From: an uncultured Pseudomonadota bacterium
GTDB lineage: Bacteria; Myxococcota_A; Bradymonadia; Bradymonadales; GCA-2716585
Length of the DNA: 33,914 nucleotides
Assembly (NCBI GenBank): GCA_937123825.1
Contig: CAKZKQ010000773.1
Location: 1-33,914, forward strand
Direction of reading: 5' to 3'
Below are positions 8,575 to 16,030 of this stretch, piece after piece (positions within the stretch are counted from its first letter, which is position 1; each line of letters opens with the position of its first letter). The position numbers and the translations under genes were made by a program. A model generated the notes under the pieces. That model ran no database searches, was not told the origin of the DNA, and was given only the letters and a program-made list of their open reading frames with translations.

Positions 8575-8752
8575 CTAAAACGCAACCAAAATTCCACTGA
8601 GCACTCTCCAGGAGCCACCCATGAGAGCTTGAAAAGGCCCCCATCCATCCCGCTTCCGCTGAGCACTCTCAAGATGACATCCACAAGAATTTAGAGAGCC
8701 CCCAACCCATCCTCCGCTGAGAAGTATCAAGGCGGCATCCACAAGAAATTGG
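8575..8752 (-). repeat. ~60-bp degenerate tandem repeat, about three units (inverted)
   Basis: Three minus-strand units with TTGTGGATG or CTCATGGGTGG followed by CTTGAGAGTGCTCAGCGGA-like sequence, spaced about 60 bp apart. They are the mirror image of the 7742-7985 array and abut structured repeat copy B. Confidence 0.65.
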
Positions 8753-9020
8753 GAGAGCATCTGCCCCCCTTGTGGGGGCTGTTTTTGCTCCCCCGATGCT
8801 CTGCTGCACCTCGTGGGTCTCAACGAAAGACAAGCCACTGAATGGTTTACACCATATACGGGACCGGTCCGTCCGCGTTCGGGGGTGTGGGGGCGCGCAG
8901 CCCCCACGAAGCGACCGGGGTCCAGGGGTTGGGGCGCCAGCCAACCCCTGGCGGGGGCTTGGGGCGCGCAGCCCCAAAAGGGAAAGCCAATGAAAGACCG
9001 CAAAAAGCAGGGATGGGCAC
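8716..9020 (-). repeat. Structured interspersed repeat, copy B (inverted)
   Basis: Reverse-oriented copy of the element at 7465-7790. The stems are preserved: AGAGCATC (8754-8761) pairs with GATGCTCT (8795-8802) around a GC-rich inner hairpin, the full GGACCGGTCC palindrome is present, and the 11-bp CCAGGGGTTGG stem is intact. The first hairpin keeps the GGGC/GCCC arms but has a different loop (GCGGT instead of TTTT), which favours conservation of structure over sequence. Confidence 0.8.
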
Positions 9021-9054
9021 CGCGCCCAAACGGAGCCCCAGTAGGGACAAGCCA

Positions 9055-9190
9055 CCGAAAGAAGAAGAAAAGCGGCAAAGGCCCCAAAGATAGAAAGCCC
9101 CAAAAGGAGCAAAACCCACAGGAAGAAGAGGCAAAAGAAGGAAGAAGGAGGGAGAAGGAAGACAGAGGGGACCAAGAAGAAGGGGTCAAC
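9055..9190 (+). other. Purine-rich strand-asymmetric tract
   Basis: This stretch is dominated by A and G on the plus strand, most densely at 9118-9184 (GAAGAAG- and GGAGGG-type runs). No gene is supported. It lies between structured repeat B and the DnaA-box cluster; nothing recognisable is present from 9190 to about 9390. Confidence 0.5.
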
Positions 9191-9394
9191 AGCGGACGAC
9201 AAAGGCCGACAAAGCCCCCAAATCCGACAAAATCCCGTCAATCCCCAGCGACACAGGAAAATGGCGTCAAACCGCGCCAGTGGGGGCTGCGACAAACCCA
9301 CAGGGGTCTCAGAGCGACAAAACGGGCAAAAAGGTAAGAAAAAAGAGATTTAAACGCAAAAACACCCCTCTAAAGATGGATCTGAGCTTGAAAG

Positions 9395-9740
9395 AGCCCT
9401 GTGGATAGATCCCTCGATCCAAAAAGGGCTGTGGATTGAGCGACACAGTGTCGCTGGGGACAAAATTGACAGGGAGATCGTGATCGCCGGGATGGATGCC
9501 TGTGGAAAAACTGTGGAGTTCCCTGTGGGATCTGTGGGTAGAAGCCTGTGGACAAAATGGGGAAAAAGAGGGGGGTGGGTTATCCACAGAGGATTACACT
9601 CTGTATACCCAGGGATCTGTGAAGAAATTTCCTGAGCAAATGCGGGGCTTTAGATCGCTTATCCACAAATCCACAGGCCCTACTATTACTGCGATCAAGA
9701 AAGAATAAAGAATTTATTATAGATCTATTCTTCTAGAGAG
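9395..9740. other. oriC: Putative chromosomal replication origin (oriC)
   Basis: A dense cluster of DnaA-box-like 9-mers lies directly upstream of dnaN. Perfect TTATCCACA occurs at 9580-9588 and 9659-9667. Near matches on the other strand include TGTGGATAG (9400-9408), TGTGGATTG (9430-9438), TGTGGAAAA (9501-9509), TGTGGGTAG (9533-9541) and TGTGGACAA (9547-9555), plus AAATCCACA at 9667-9675. The cluster ends in an AT-rich segment (about 9683-9738) suitable as a DNA-unwinding element. Position beside dnaN-recF is the classical bacterial arrangement, although dnaA itself is not adjacent. Confidence 0.8.
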
Positions 9741-9758
9741 CGTGGCAAGGGGGTGATT

Positions 9759-9780
9759 TGACGTCAAGTGCTTCGAGCAC
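9759..9780. promoter_or_regulatory. Palindrome and hairpin upstream of dnaN
   Basis: TGACGTCA at 9759-9766 is a perfect 8-bp palindrome, followed at once by the hairpin GTGCT-TCG-AGCAC (9768-9780). It lies between the AT-rich end of the origin and dnaN and may be a regulatory site. No regulator is known and no clear -10 box follows. Confidence 0.25.
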
Positions 9781-9906
9781 AGGGTCTGGCCATAAGGGTA
9801 AGGAACTTATGTGCGGTGAACCTTGCCAGATGCGCCATGAGGCGATAGACCATTCAGGTCCAATTCTAAGTCTTCTCACTCCAAAGAGAAGGAGCCCATC
9901 GGAACC

Positions 9907-11049
9907 ATGAAGATCCTGATTAGTCGAGAGGCGTTGACGACCGAGCTGTCCAAGATTCAGGGCGTCGTCAGCCAGAAGAGCACGTTGGCCATTTTGAGCA
10001 ATGCCTTGTTGGTGGCCGATGGCCAGACCTTGGAGTTGCACGCCACGGACCTGGACGTGACCATCTCGACGGCGTGTGAGTGTGAGGTCGTTGAGCCGGG
10101 GCGCGTGACGCTGCAGGCCAAGCGCCTCTTTGATGTGGTCAAGAACATCCGAGCTGACGAGATTGAGTTGACCACCGAGGCCAACCACTACACTCAGCTC
10201 AAAGCTGGCCAGGTCAGCGCTCGCCTGCCGGGCATGCCCGCCGAGAGCTTTGCCAACATCGCCAACTACGACGACCTGGAGTTGCACGACCTGGGCACGG
10301 CGCAGTTGATGGACATGATCGAGAAGACGCTCTTTTCGATCTCGACCGACGAGGGCCGCCCGAGCCTCAACGGCGCCTTCTTCCGGGCGACGAGCAGCGG
10401 CGGGTTCTCGATGATCTCGACCGATGGCCACCGGCTGTCGCGCATTGAGTTGGCGCCGCCGGTGGATGAAGAGGGCAACCCGATTCTGCCTGAGGCGACG
10501 CCGCCGGCCGAGGTTCAGCGCGGGGTGATCATCTCCCGCAAGGGGCTCTCGGAGCTCAAGCGCACGCTGGACATCGCCGAGAAGGACCTGAAGTTTGGTC
10601 TGAAGGACAACAACATCGTCTTCCGGCATGGTCCGGCGACGGTCTCCATCCGGCTCATCGACGGCACGTTCCCGGACGTGGACCAGGTGCTGCCGCGCGA
10701 GAGTGAGACCAAGGCCATCATCCGGCGCGATGACCTCATCCAGACGCTCAAGTTCGTCGCCGTCCAGGCCCCGCCCAAGACCGGCAACGTGCGCATCACC
10801 TTCGACACCACCGAGTGCGAGATCTACACCCAGGACGCTGAGCAAGGCGAGGCACGCCAGGTGATCCCGGTGGAGTACGACGGGAGCAAGGTTCAGGCGG
10901 GTTACAACTACAAGTACCTGCTGGACGTCCTCAACGTCCTCAACACCGAAGAGATCTCGATGGAGATCGTCGATACCCTGTCGCCGACGATGATCCGCGA
11001 CGCCAACCGGGATGACCTGCTCTTTGTCGTCATGCCGATGCGGATTTAA
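9907..11049 (+). CDS. dnaN: DNA polymerase III beta subunit (sliding clamp)
   Basis: 380 residues, the usual clamp length plus a short insertion. It starts MKILISREALTTELSKIQGV, carries the family block LPGMPAESFANI in domain I, STDGHRLSRIE in domain II, and ends in MPMRI, the standard clamp terminus. The ring-shaped dimer encircles DNA and holds the replicative polymerase and other partners on the template. AGAAGGAG lies about 12 bases before the ATG. It is the first gene after the DnaA-box cluster and is followed six bases later by recF, so the two are probably co-transcribed. Confidence 0.98.
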   Translation: MKILISREALTTELSKIQGVVSQKSTLAILSNALLVADGQTLELHATDLDVTISTACECEVVEPGRVTLQAKRLFDVVKNIRADEIELTTEANHYTQLKAGQVSARLPGMPAESFANIANYDDLELHDLGTAQLMDMIEKTLFSISTDEGRPSLNGAFFRATSSGGFSMISTDGHRLSRIELAPPVDEEGNPILPEATPPAEVQRGVIISRKGLSELKRTLDIAEKDLKFGLKDNNIVFRHGPATVSIRLIDGTFPDVDQVLPRESETKAIIRRDDLIQTLKFVAVQAPPKTGNVRITFDTTECEIYTQDAEQGEARQVIPVEYDGSKVQAGYNYKYLLDVLNVLNTEEISMEIVDTLSPTMIRDANRDDLLFVVMPMRI

Positions 11050-11055
11050 TGCCCG

Positions 11056-12183
11056 ATGGAGTTGTCCTACCTACGCGTCGAAGACTTCCGCAACCTCCAT
11101 GGGGTCGAGTTGGAGCCAGGTTTGCGCTTCAACATCGTGTGCGGGCCCAACGGCCAGGGCAAGACCAACCTGCTCGAGGCCATCTACCTGCTGAGCGCTC
11201 TGAAGAGCTTTCGTCGCCACAACAACGGCGACTTGATCCGGTCGGGACAGCGCCAGGCCGTTGTGGAGGGCCGGATCGAACGCGCCGGGGTCGAGCGCGT
11301 GGCCCGCGTGGGGATTTCGCCCCAGGGCAAGCGCGTCACCCTCAACGGCGCCGCCGTCCAGAAGCTGAGCAACTTCTTCGGTTCCCTCAACGCCATCGTC
11401 TTTGCCCCCGATGACCTCTCCATCATCAAGGGCGGCCCTTCGGGTCGGCGTCAGTTCGTCGACCGGGCCATTTTCAACCTCTCGGCGGGCTTTCTGGTCG
11501 ATGCCGTGGGGTACGAGAAGATCCTCAAGCAGCGCAACACCGCCCTGAGAGGCGACCCTGGCAAGTCCAGGCTCCTGCTCGACGTCTACGATGAGCAATT
11601 GGCCGAGCGCGGCGCGGCGGTGGCCAGGCGGCGTCTGGAGTTCCTCCAGGAGTTTCGCCCCATGTTCCTTGAGACCTTCGCGGCCATCTTTGGTGGGGCC
11701 GACGGGGTGGCGGCGCCCAAGATGAAATTGTCCTGGCAGTCTCAGTGGCGCAACCCCAGCGGCGATGACTCGGAGCAGTCCATGGCCGAGCAACTCCAGA
11801 TGGCTCTGGCGGCGGCGCGCAACGAAGACATCCGACGCGGCCACACGACCCGCGGACCCCATCGAGATGACCTGGTGATCTCAATGGATGGCCAGTCGAT
11901 GCAAAAGTTTGCCAGCCAGGGTCAACAGCGCGCTGCTGTCCTGGCGATGAAGATCGCCGAGGTTCGACTCTTTCAGGAGCGCAGGGGCTTTCGACCCATC
12001 CTCTTGCTCGACGATGTCTCCAGTGAGCTTGATCGGTCCCGAAATCGCTTTCTCTTTGACTTCCTGAGCCAACACCCGGGGCAGGTCTTCATCAGCACCA
12101 CCCATCGAGATCACATTCTCCTTCAGGACGACGTCAAGACCTTCAATGTCCTTGCTGGAGAGGTTGCGCCTGAGAGCGCCTGA
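11056..12183 (+). CDS. recF: DNA replication/repair protein RecF
   Basis: 375 residues, typical for RecF. The Walker A motif GPNGQGKTNLLEAI follows the N-terminal LRVEDFRNL strand. FAPDDLSIIKGGPSGRRQFVD is characteristic of RecF. The ABC-type signature region (FASQGQQRA) and Walker B (LLLDDVSSELD) lie in the C-terminal part, followed by FISTTHRD. RecF is an SMC-like ATPase that loads RecA at gaps with RecO and RecR. Only six bases separate it from dnaN. No gyrB follows, unlike in many genomes. Confidence 0.97.
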   Translation: MELSYLRVEDFRNLHGVELEPGLRFNIVCGPNGQGKTNLLEAIYLLSALKSFRRHNNGDLIRSGQRQAVVEGRIERAGVERVARVGISPQGKRVTLNGAAVQKLSNFFGSLNAIVFAPDDLSIIKGGPSGRRQFVDRAIFNLSAGFLVDAVGYEKILKQRNTALRGDPGKSRLLLDVYDEQLAERGAAVARRRLEFLQEFRPMFLETFAAIFGGADGVAAPKMKLSWQSQWRNPSGDDSEQSMAEQLQMALAAARNEDIRRGHTTRGPHRDDLVISMDGQSMQKFASQGQQRAAVLAMKIAEVRLFQERRGFRPILLLDDVSSELDRSRNRFLFDFLSQHPGQVFISTTHRDHILLQDDVKTFNVLAGEVAPESA

Positions 12184-12224
12184 GAGCGCTTGTGGCGCGT
12201 TTTGTTGTTGGGGGATGTCTGGGT

Positions 12225-13469
12225 ATGGGTAAGGGCCTTCAAGTGCGCCAGATCGCATCTGAGAGCGTTGGTTTTTGCAAAACAATTGCTCATGATCATC
12301 CGGGATCAACAGCGCGCCGCGCGCTGATCCTCTCGCTGGCACCGCTTGCGCTCCTGACCGGTTGTGGACAATGCGGATCTGGAGATCCAGAGCCTGTTGG
12401 TAAACCTGTTGACAATGTGGAAAACTCTGCCACCCCAAGCCGGGTTTTGACCAACGCCACCACCGGATCACACCTGGCCAACTGTGCCGCCACGCTCGAT
12501 CAAGCCCGCTCGCCGCTCTTTGTCTCCTCGCTCTTTGACCAATCCACCATCCTCAGCGTGGACCCCTCGGGGGCACACCACCGCCTGGAACTCAAAGACA
12601 CCGCCGCCATCGGCGGACTCTACCGACTGCCCGACGACAACATCGCCGCGCTGGAATTTGGCGGCGACCGCTTGCTCAAGTTTGGTCCCCCCGCCGCACC
12701 CGGCCCCATGGTCCAGACCCAACCCCCGTTGACCGTCTGCCAAACCCCGCGCCTTCTGACCCAGCACGGCCAAAAGGCCTGGATCCTGTGCCGCGACGCC
12801 AAACGCCGACTGGTGGAGGTCGATCTGCAGGCCTGGACCGCGCGCCCCATCGAGCTGCCCGGATCCACCCCCGCCGATCTGGCGCTCGACCCCTCGGGCA
12901 AGTGGCTCCTGGTCGCCAACCTGGCCAGCCACGACCTGACCCCTGTGGATCTGACCACCGGCAAGAGCGCCCCGCGCCTGCCTGTCGAAAAGGAACCGTA
13001 CCGGCTCATCGCCTCGGCCTCCACCGACAAAGCGCGCATGGTCGTCCTCTACGCCAACAGCAACCGCGCCACCCTCATCGACCCGCTGGAGCGCTCCCTG
13101 GTGCGCACCCACGTCCTGGAACACATCCCCACCGACGCCGTCTTCTCCCCCGACGGCCAGCACCTCTTCATGCTCAGCGCCGGGGCAGGGCGCTTGATGG
13201 TCGCCTCGGCCGACACGCTGGAGGTCTCCCAGAGCCTTGAGGCACCGGTCGGCTCAGCGTCCGTGGTCTGGAACCAGGGCCGATTGCTGCTCTCCACAGG
13301 CAAGGGCGGGGCGCTGCGCATTTTTGATTGGAAGGACCAGAGCCTGACGCTTGTTGATGAGGTCCAGCTTGGCGCCGCCGCCGGAAAGATCTGCGCCGGC
13401 CCAGGCCCCGACAATGTGTGGCTCACTGGCCCTCAGGCCGGTCGTGTGGCACGATACAAGGTGCAATGA
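12225..13469 (+). CDS. Putative lipoprotein with YncE-like beta-propeller
   Basis: About 414 residues. A hydrophobic stretch (ALILSLAPLALLTGC) ends in a good lipobox LLTGC, after which the mature protein starts GQCGSG. The body shows repeated propeller-type strands such as LDPSGKWLLVANLASHDL, FSPDGQHLFMLSAGAG and GKGGALRIFDW, as in YncE/lactonase-like seven-bladed propellers. Start choice is uncertain: ATG 12225 gives a long n-region but has GGGGGA upstream, and GTG 12192 or 12243 are alternatives. It is separated from recF by about 40 bases and may be in the same transcript. The ligand is unknown. Two DnaA-box-like words (12363, 12416) lie inside its signal-peptide region and are probably chance. 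Confidence 0.75.
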   Translation: MGKGLQVRQIASESVGFCKTIAHDHPGSTARRALILSLAPLALLTGCGQCGSGDPEPVGKPVDNVENSATPSRVLTNATTGSHLANCAATLDQARSPLFVSSLFDQSTILSVDPSGAHHRLELKDTAAIGGLYRLPDDNIAALEFGGDRLLKFGPPAAPGPMVQTQPPLTVCQTPRLLTQHGQKAWILCRDAKRRLVEVDLQAWTARPIELPGSTPADLALDPSGKWLLVANLASHDLTPVDLTTGKSAPRLPVEKEPYRLIASASTDKARMVVLYANSNRATLIDPLERSLVRTHVLEHIPTDAVFSPDGQHLFMLSAGAGRLMVASADTLEVSQSLEAPVGSASVVWNQGRLLLSTGKGGALRIFDWKDQSLTLVDEVQLGAAAGKICAGPGPDNVWLTGPQAGRVARYKVQ

Positions 13470-13497
13470 GTCCGTGGCCATCCTCACCCCGCGGAGG

Positions 13498-13520
13498 CCT
13501 TAGAGGGCCTCTGGGGGCGT
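13498..13520 (-). repeat. 23-bp exact repeat, copy 2 (inverted)
   Basis: Exact reverse-complement match to 8158-8180, with palindromic core AGAGGCCCTCT. It lies 29 bases after the stop of the propeller lipoprotein, in the 210-base gap before the DnaC-like gene. The rest of that gap is GC-rich and shows nothing recognisable. Confidence 0.6.
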
Positions 13521-13679
13521 CTGTCGTTGGTCCGGGACATGACTTCAGAACCCACCCCACCAGGACGACCACGGAGGCGGCGGTCAAACCCCGCTTGTGG
13601 GGCGTGGTGGTGGGTTTCAAACAGCGCGGCGCCGGGCGACAAACGCCCCAGCGCCCCAGAACACAGTGAGACAAACGAG

Positions 13680-14627
13680 ATGTACGGGCTCAAAGGCAAG
13701 CTGCAGTCCAATCACACCTGTCAGAATTGCTTTGACACCTACTATATCACCGCCCCCAAGGGCGACTGGGCGGTGGCCCAGTGGTGCAAGTCGTGCCGCT
13801 TTCGCTGCGACATCTGCAACGGCGAAGGGGTGATCTTCAGCTCAAGGCCAGACCGCTACCAGACCGTCACCGATTGCCCCCAGTGCTCGGGCATCGAGCG
13901 GCGCATGAAGCTCTTCAACGAAGCCAAGCTCCCGGCCCGCTACCACGACAAGGACTTTGGATCCTTCAGCACCTACTCGGACGACGCCGCCACGCGCAAA
14001 GTCGGCAACCTCGTCGAGGTCCACCACGACCTCTACAACTACGCCCTGGAGTTTGTCCCCGGCTCACCGGGGGTCTTGATGGCCGGCAACGTCGGCACCG
14101 GCAAGACCCACCTGATGGCCGCCTTTGTCCGCCAACTCACCCTGGAGAAGGGCTTCCAGTGCCGCTTCATCGAGTTCTCTCACCTGCTGAGCAAGCTGCG
14201 CGAGGCCTACGAGACTCGCCAGAACTCCATCGACATCATCAACCGCCTGGCGACCGTCCCCGTGCTCTTCATCGACGAACTCGGCAAGGGGCGCAAGACC
14301 GACTGGGAGTTGAGCATCATCGACGAGCTCATCAGCAAGCGCTACAACGGCTGTCTGTCCACCTTCTTCACCACCAACTATCGCCTGGGCAGCTCCCGCG
14401 ACGCCCCGCGCAAAAAGAAGGCCCGCGTGGTGGACACCCACGACAAAGACTTCAAAAACCAGCTCTTCCTTGAAACCCTCGAAGATCGCGTCGGCCAGCG
14501 CATCGTCTCTCGCCTCTTTGAGATGTGCCAGGTCATCGAGATCGAAGACGTCCCCGACTACCGCCAGCGCCGCATGCAAAAGAGCCACACCCAAGGCCGC
14601 AAGCTGGGCCGCTTCTCCAAGCCCTGA
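13680..14627 (+). CDS. Zinc-finger DnaC/IstB-like AAA+ ATPase (putative helicase loader)
   Basis: 315 residues from ATG 13680. The N-terminal 70 residues contain four CxxC pairs (C14/C17, C36/C39, C43/C46, C66/C69); CDICNGEG matches the DnaJ-type CxxCxGxG zinc-finger repeat. The AAA+ core follows: Walker A GNVGTGKTH (136-144), Walker B VLFIDE (195-200), sensor-1-like TFFTTNY and a C-terminal GQRIVSRLFEMC box carrying the probable arginine finger. This is the order in DnaC/DnaI helicase loaders and IstB. Location 4 kb from the origin, and no transposase nearby, favour a chromosomal loader. An in-frame extension to 13527 is possible but is low-complexity and covers the 23-bp repeat's neighbourhood. 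Confidence 0.85.
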   Translation: MYGLKGKLQSNHTCQNCFDTYYITAPKGDWAVAQWCKSCRFRCDICNGEGVIFSSRPDRYQTVTDCPQCSGIERRMKLFNEAKLPARYHDKDFGSFSTYSDDAATRKVGNLVEVHHDLYNYALEFVPGSPGVLMAGNVGTGKTHLMAAFVRQLTLEKGFQCRFIEFSHLLSKLREAYETRQNSIDIINRLATVPVLFIDELGKGRKTDWELSIIDELISKRYNGCLSTFFTTNYRLGSSRDAPRKKKARVVDTHDKDFKNQLFLETLEDRVGQRIVSRLFEMCQVIEIEDVPDYRQRRMQKSHTQGRKLGRFSKP

Positions 14628-14752
14628 ACACCCCCCAAAGGGCAGGGCACCACACGCCCTACCTGACCCCACCGACCTTTCCCTCCATCCCAAACCCCTC
14701 ATCCGCGCCTTGGCACCCAACCCCGTCAGACTCCCCGACCCGGCCCGGTTCC

Positions 14753-14781
14753 TTGGCCTATCGCCGCACACTGCCTAGAAT
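14753..14781 (+). promoter_or_regulatory. Sigma70-like promoter for the Kelch lipoprotein pair
   Basis: TTGGCC (14753-14758), 17 bases, then TAGAAT (14776-14781), with a start expected near 14788 and a ~95-base leader before ATG 14882. The remaining gap from 14628 shows nothing else. Confidence 0.45.
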
Positions 14782-14881
14782 GCCCCTGTTGTTTCATCCA
14801 GGGACCCGGTGAGCTGGTGCAGACACAGCCGATTGAGGGGTCCATTCAGACGTTCTTCAAGCCACACCCAAAGGGAGCATC

Positions 14882-16030
14882 ATGCGGCGTTTTCTCACCT
14901 TGCTTGTCTCTTTGCTGATGCTCACAGCGGCGGCCTGCGGCGATGACAATCCCAGCGGCGCCACCACCAACGACTCCATCAACAACACTGCCCCAGACAT
15001 CACCGACGACACCGCTCCAGACACCGAGCCTGAAGACACCCTCAACGAAGACATCGCCGAAGATGCCCCCGCGCCCGAAGACGTCCCCCAGGAGCAGGAC
15101 GTGGCCCAGGAAGACACCCCCGACGAGCCAGACCTGCCCCCTGTAGAAGGCCCCTGGTCCTCGGCAGCGCCCATCACCGCCGGTCCTCGCCAGGAGGTCT
15201 CTGTCGTCGCCCTCGGTGGCGAAATGTACGTCATCGGCGGCTTCAATGAAGCCCTCCAGATCGTCCCCACCGTCGAGGTCTACGACCCAGCCACCGACAC
15301 CTGGCGCAGCATCGCCCCCATGCCCCAACGCATGCACCACGCCAACGCTGCAGCCGTCGATGGCAAACTATACGTCGTGGGTTTTCTCACAGGCCGAGGC
15401 TTCACCCCCGACGGCCGTGGCTTTGTCTACGACCCGGCCACCGACATCTGGGATGCCATCGCTCCTATGCCCGCTGGATCCGAACGCGGTGCCTCAGGCA
15501 CAGCCGCCATTGACGGCAAAATCTACGTCGCCGGAGGCCTGCGCGGCGACGCCGTCACAGACTTCTCCGTCTACGACCCACAAGCCGACGCGTGGTCCGC
15601 CCTGCCCGAACTCCCGCTGCCCCTGGACCATCTCGTGGTCGGTGCCATCAACGGCACCTTCTACACATTCGGCGGCCGCGATCGGAGCATCCAGAGCCAC
15701 ACCGAGCGCGTCTTCGCCTTCAACCCCGCACAAAACCAGTGGGAAGAAAAAGCCCCCATGCCCACCTCCCGAGCGGGCCACGCCGCCGCCGTCATCGGCA
15801 ACCTGGCCTACGTCCTGGGAGGGGAGGGCAACCCCGACGACCCCACCGGGGTCTTTGATCAGAACGAAGCCTACGACGCCACCAACGACACCTGGACGTC
15901 TCTGCCCGTCATCCCTACCCGGCGCCACGGCACAGGCGCGGCCGCCATCGACGGCAAGATCTACCTGCCAGGGGGCGCAGACGTCATCGCTTTTGGAGCC
16001 ATCGACGTCCATGAAGTCTTCTCTCCCTAA
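14882..16030 (+). CDS. Kelch-repeat lipoprotein 1
   Basis: 382 residues. The signal MRRFLTLLVSLLMLTAAAC has a lipobox with Cys19, followed by an ~85-residue acidic linker rich in Asp, Glu, Pro and Thr. From about residue 93 there are six Kelch blades, recognisable as VYDPATDTW ... RMHHANAAAVDGKLYVVG, with doublet glycines and conserved Tyr/Trp, so it should fold as a six-bladed beta-propeller at the cell surface. Kelch propellers usually bind proteins or glycans; the ligand here is unknown. AAAGGGAG lies just before the ATG. Its last 20 bases overlap the next gene, its paralogue, so both are probably co-translated. Confidence 0.85.
   Translation: MRRFLTLLVSLLMLTAAACGDDNPSGATTNDSINNTAPDITDDTAPDTEPEDTLNEDIAEDAPAPEDVPQEQDVAQEDTPDEPDLPPVEGPWSSAAPITAGPRQEVSVVALGGEMYVIGGFNEALQIVPTVEVYDPATDTWRSIAPMPQRMHHANAAAVDGKLYVVGFLTGRGFTPDGRGFVYDPATDIWDAIAPMPAGSERGASGTAAIDGKIYVAGGLRGDAVTDFSVYDPQADAWSALPELPLPLDHLVVGAINGTFYTFGGRDRSIQSHTERVFAFNPAQNQWEEKAPMPTSRAGHAAAVIGNLAYVLGGEGNPDDPTGVFDQNEAYDATNDTWTSLPVIPTRRHGTGAAAIDGKIYLPGGADVIAFGAIDVHEVFSP

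Noticed and set aside
8575..9301. Overlapping ~200-codon frames across structured repeat B, rich in Pro, Arg and Trp
   Set aside because: They change frame and stop position between the three repeat copies and follow hairpin arms; nucleotide structure explains the conservation better than a protein.
12186..12212. Terminator after recF (GCGC-TTGTG-GCGC then GTTTTGTTG)
   Set aside because: The stem is only 4 bp and the T-run is interrupted.
12363..12424. DnaA-box-like TGTGGACAA and TGTGGAAAA
   Set aside because: Only two words, within the coding region of a lipoprotein signal segment, and far from the real cluster; probably chance.
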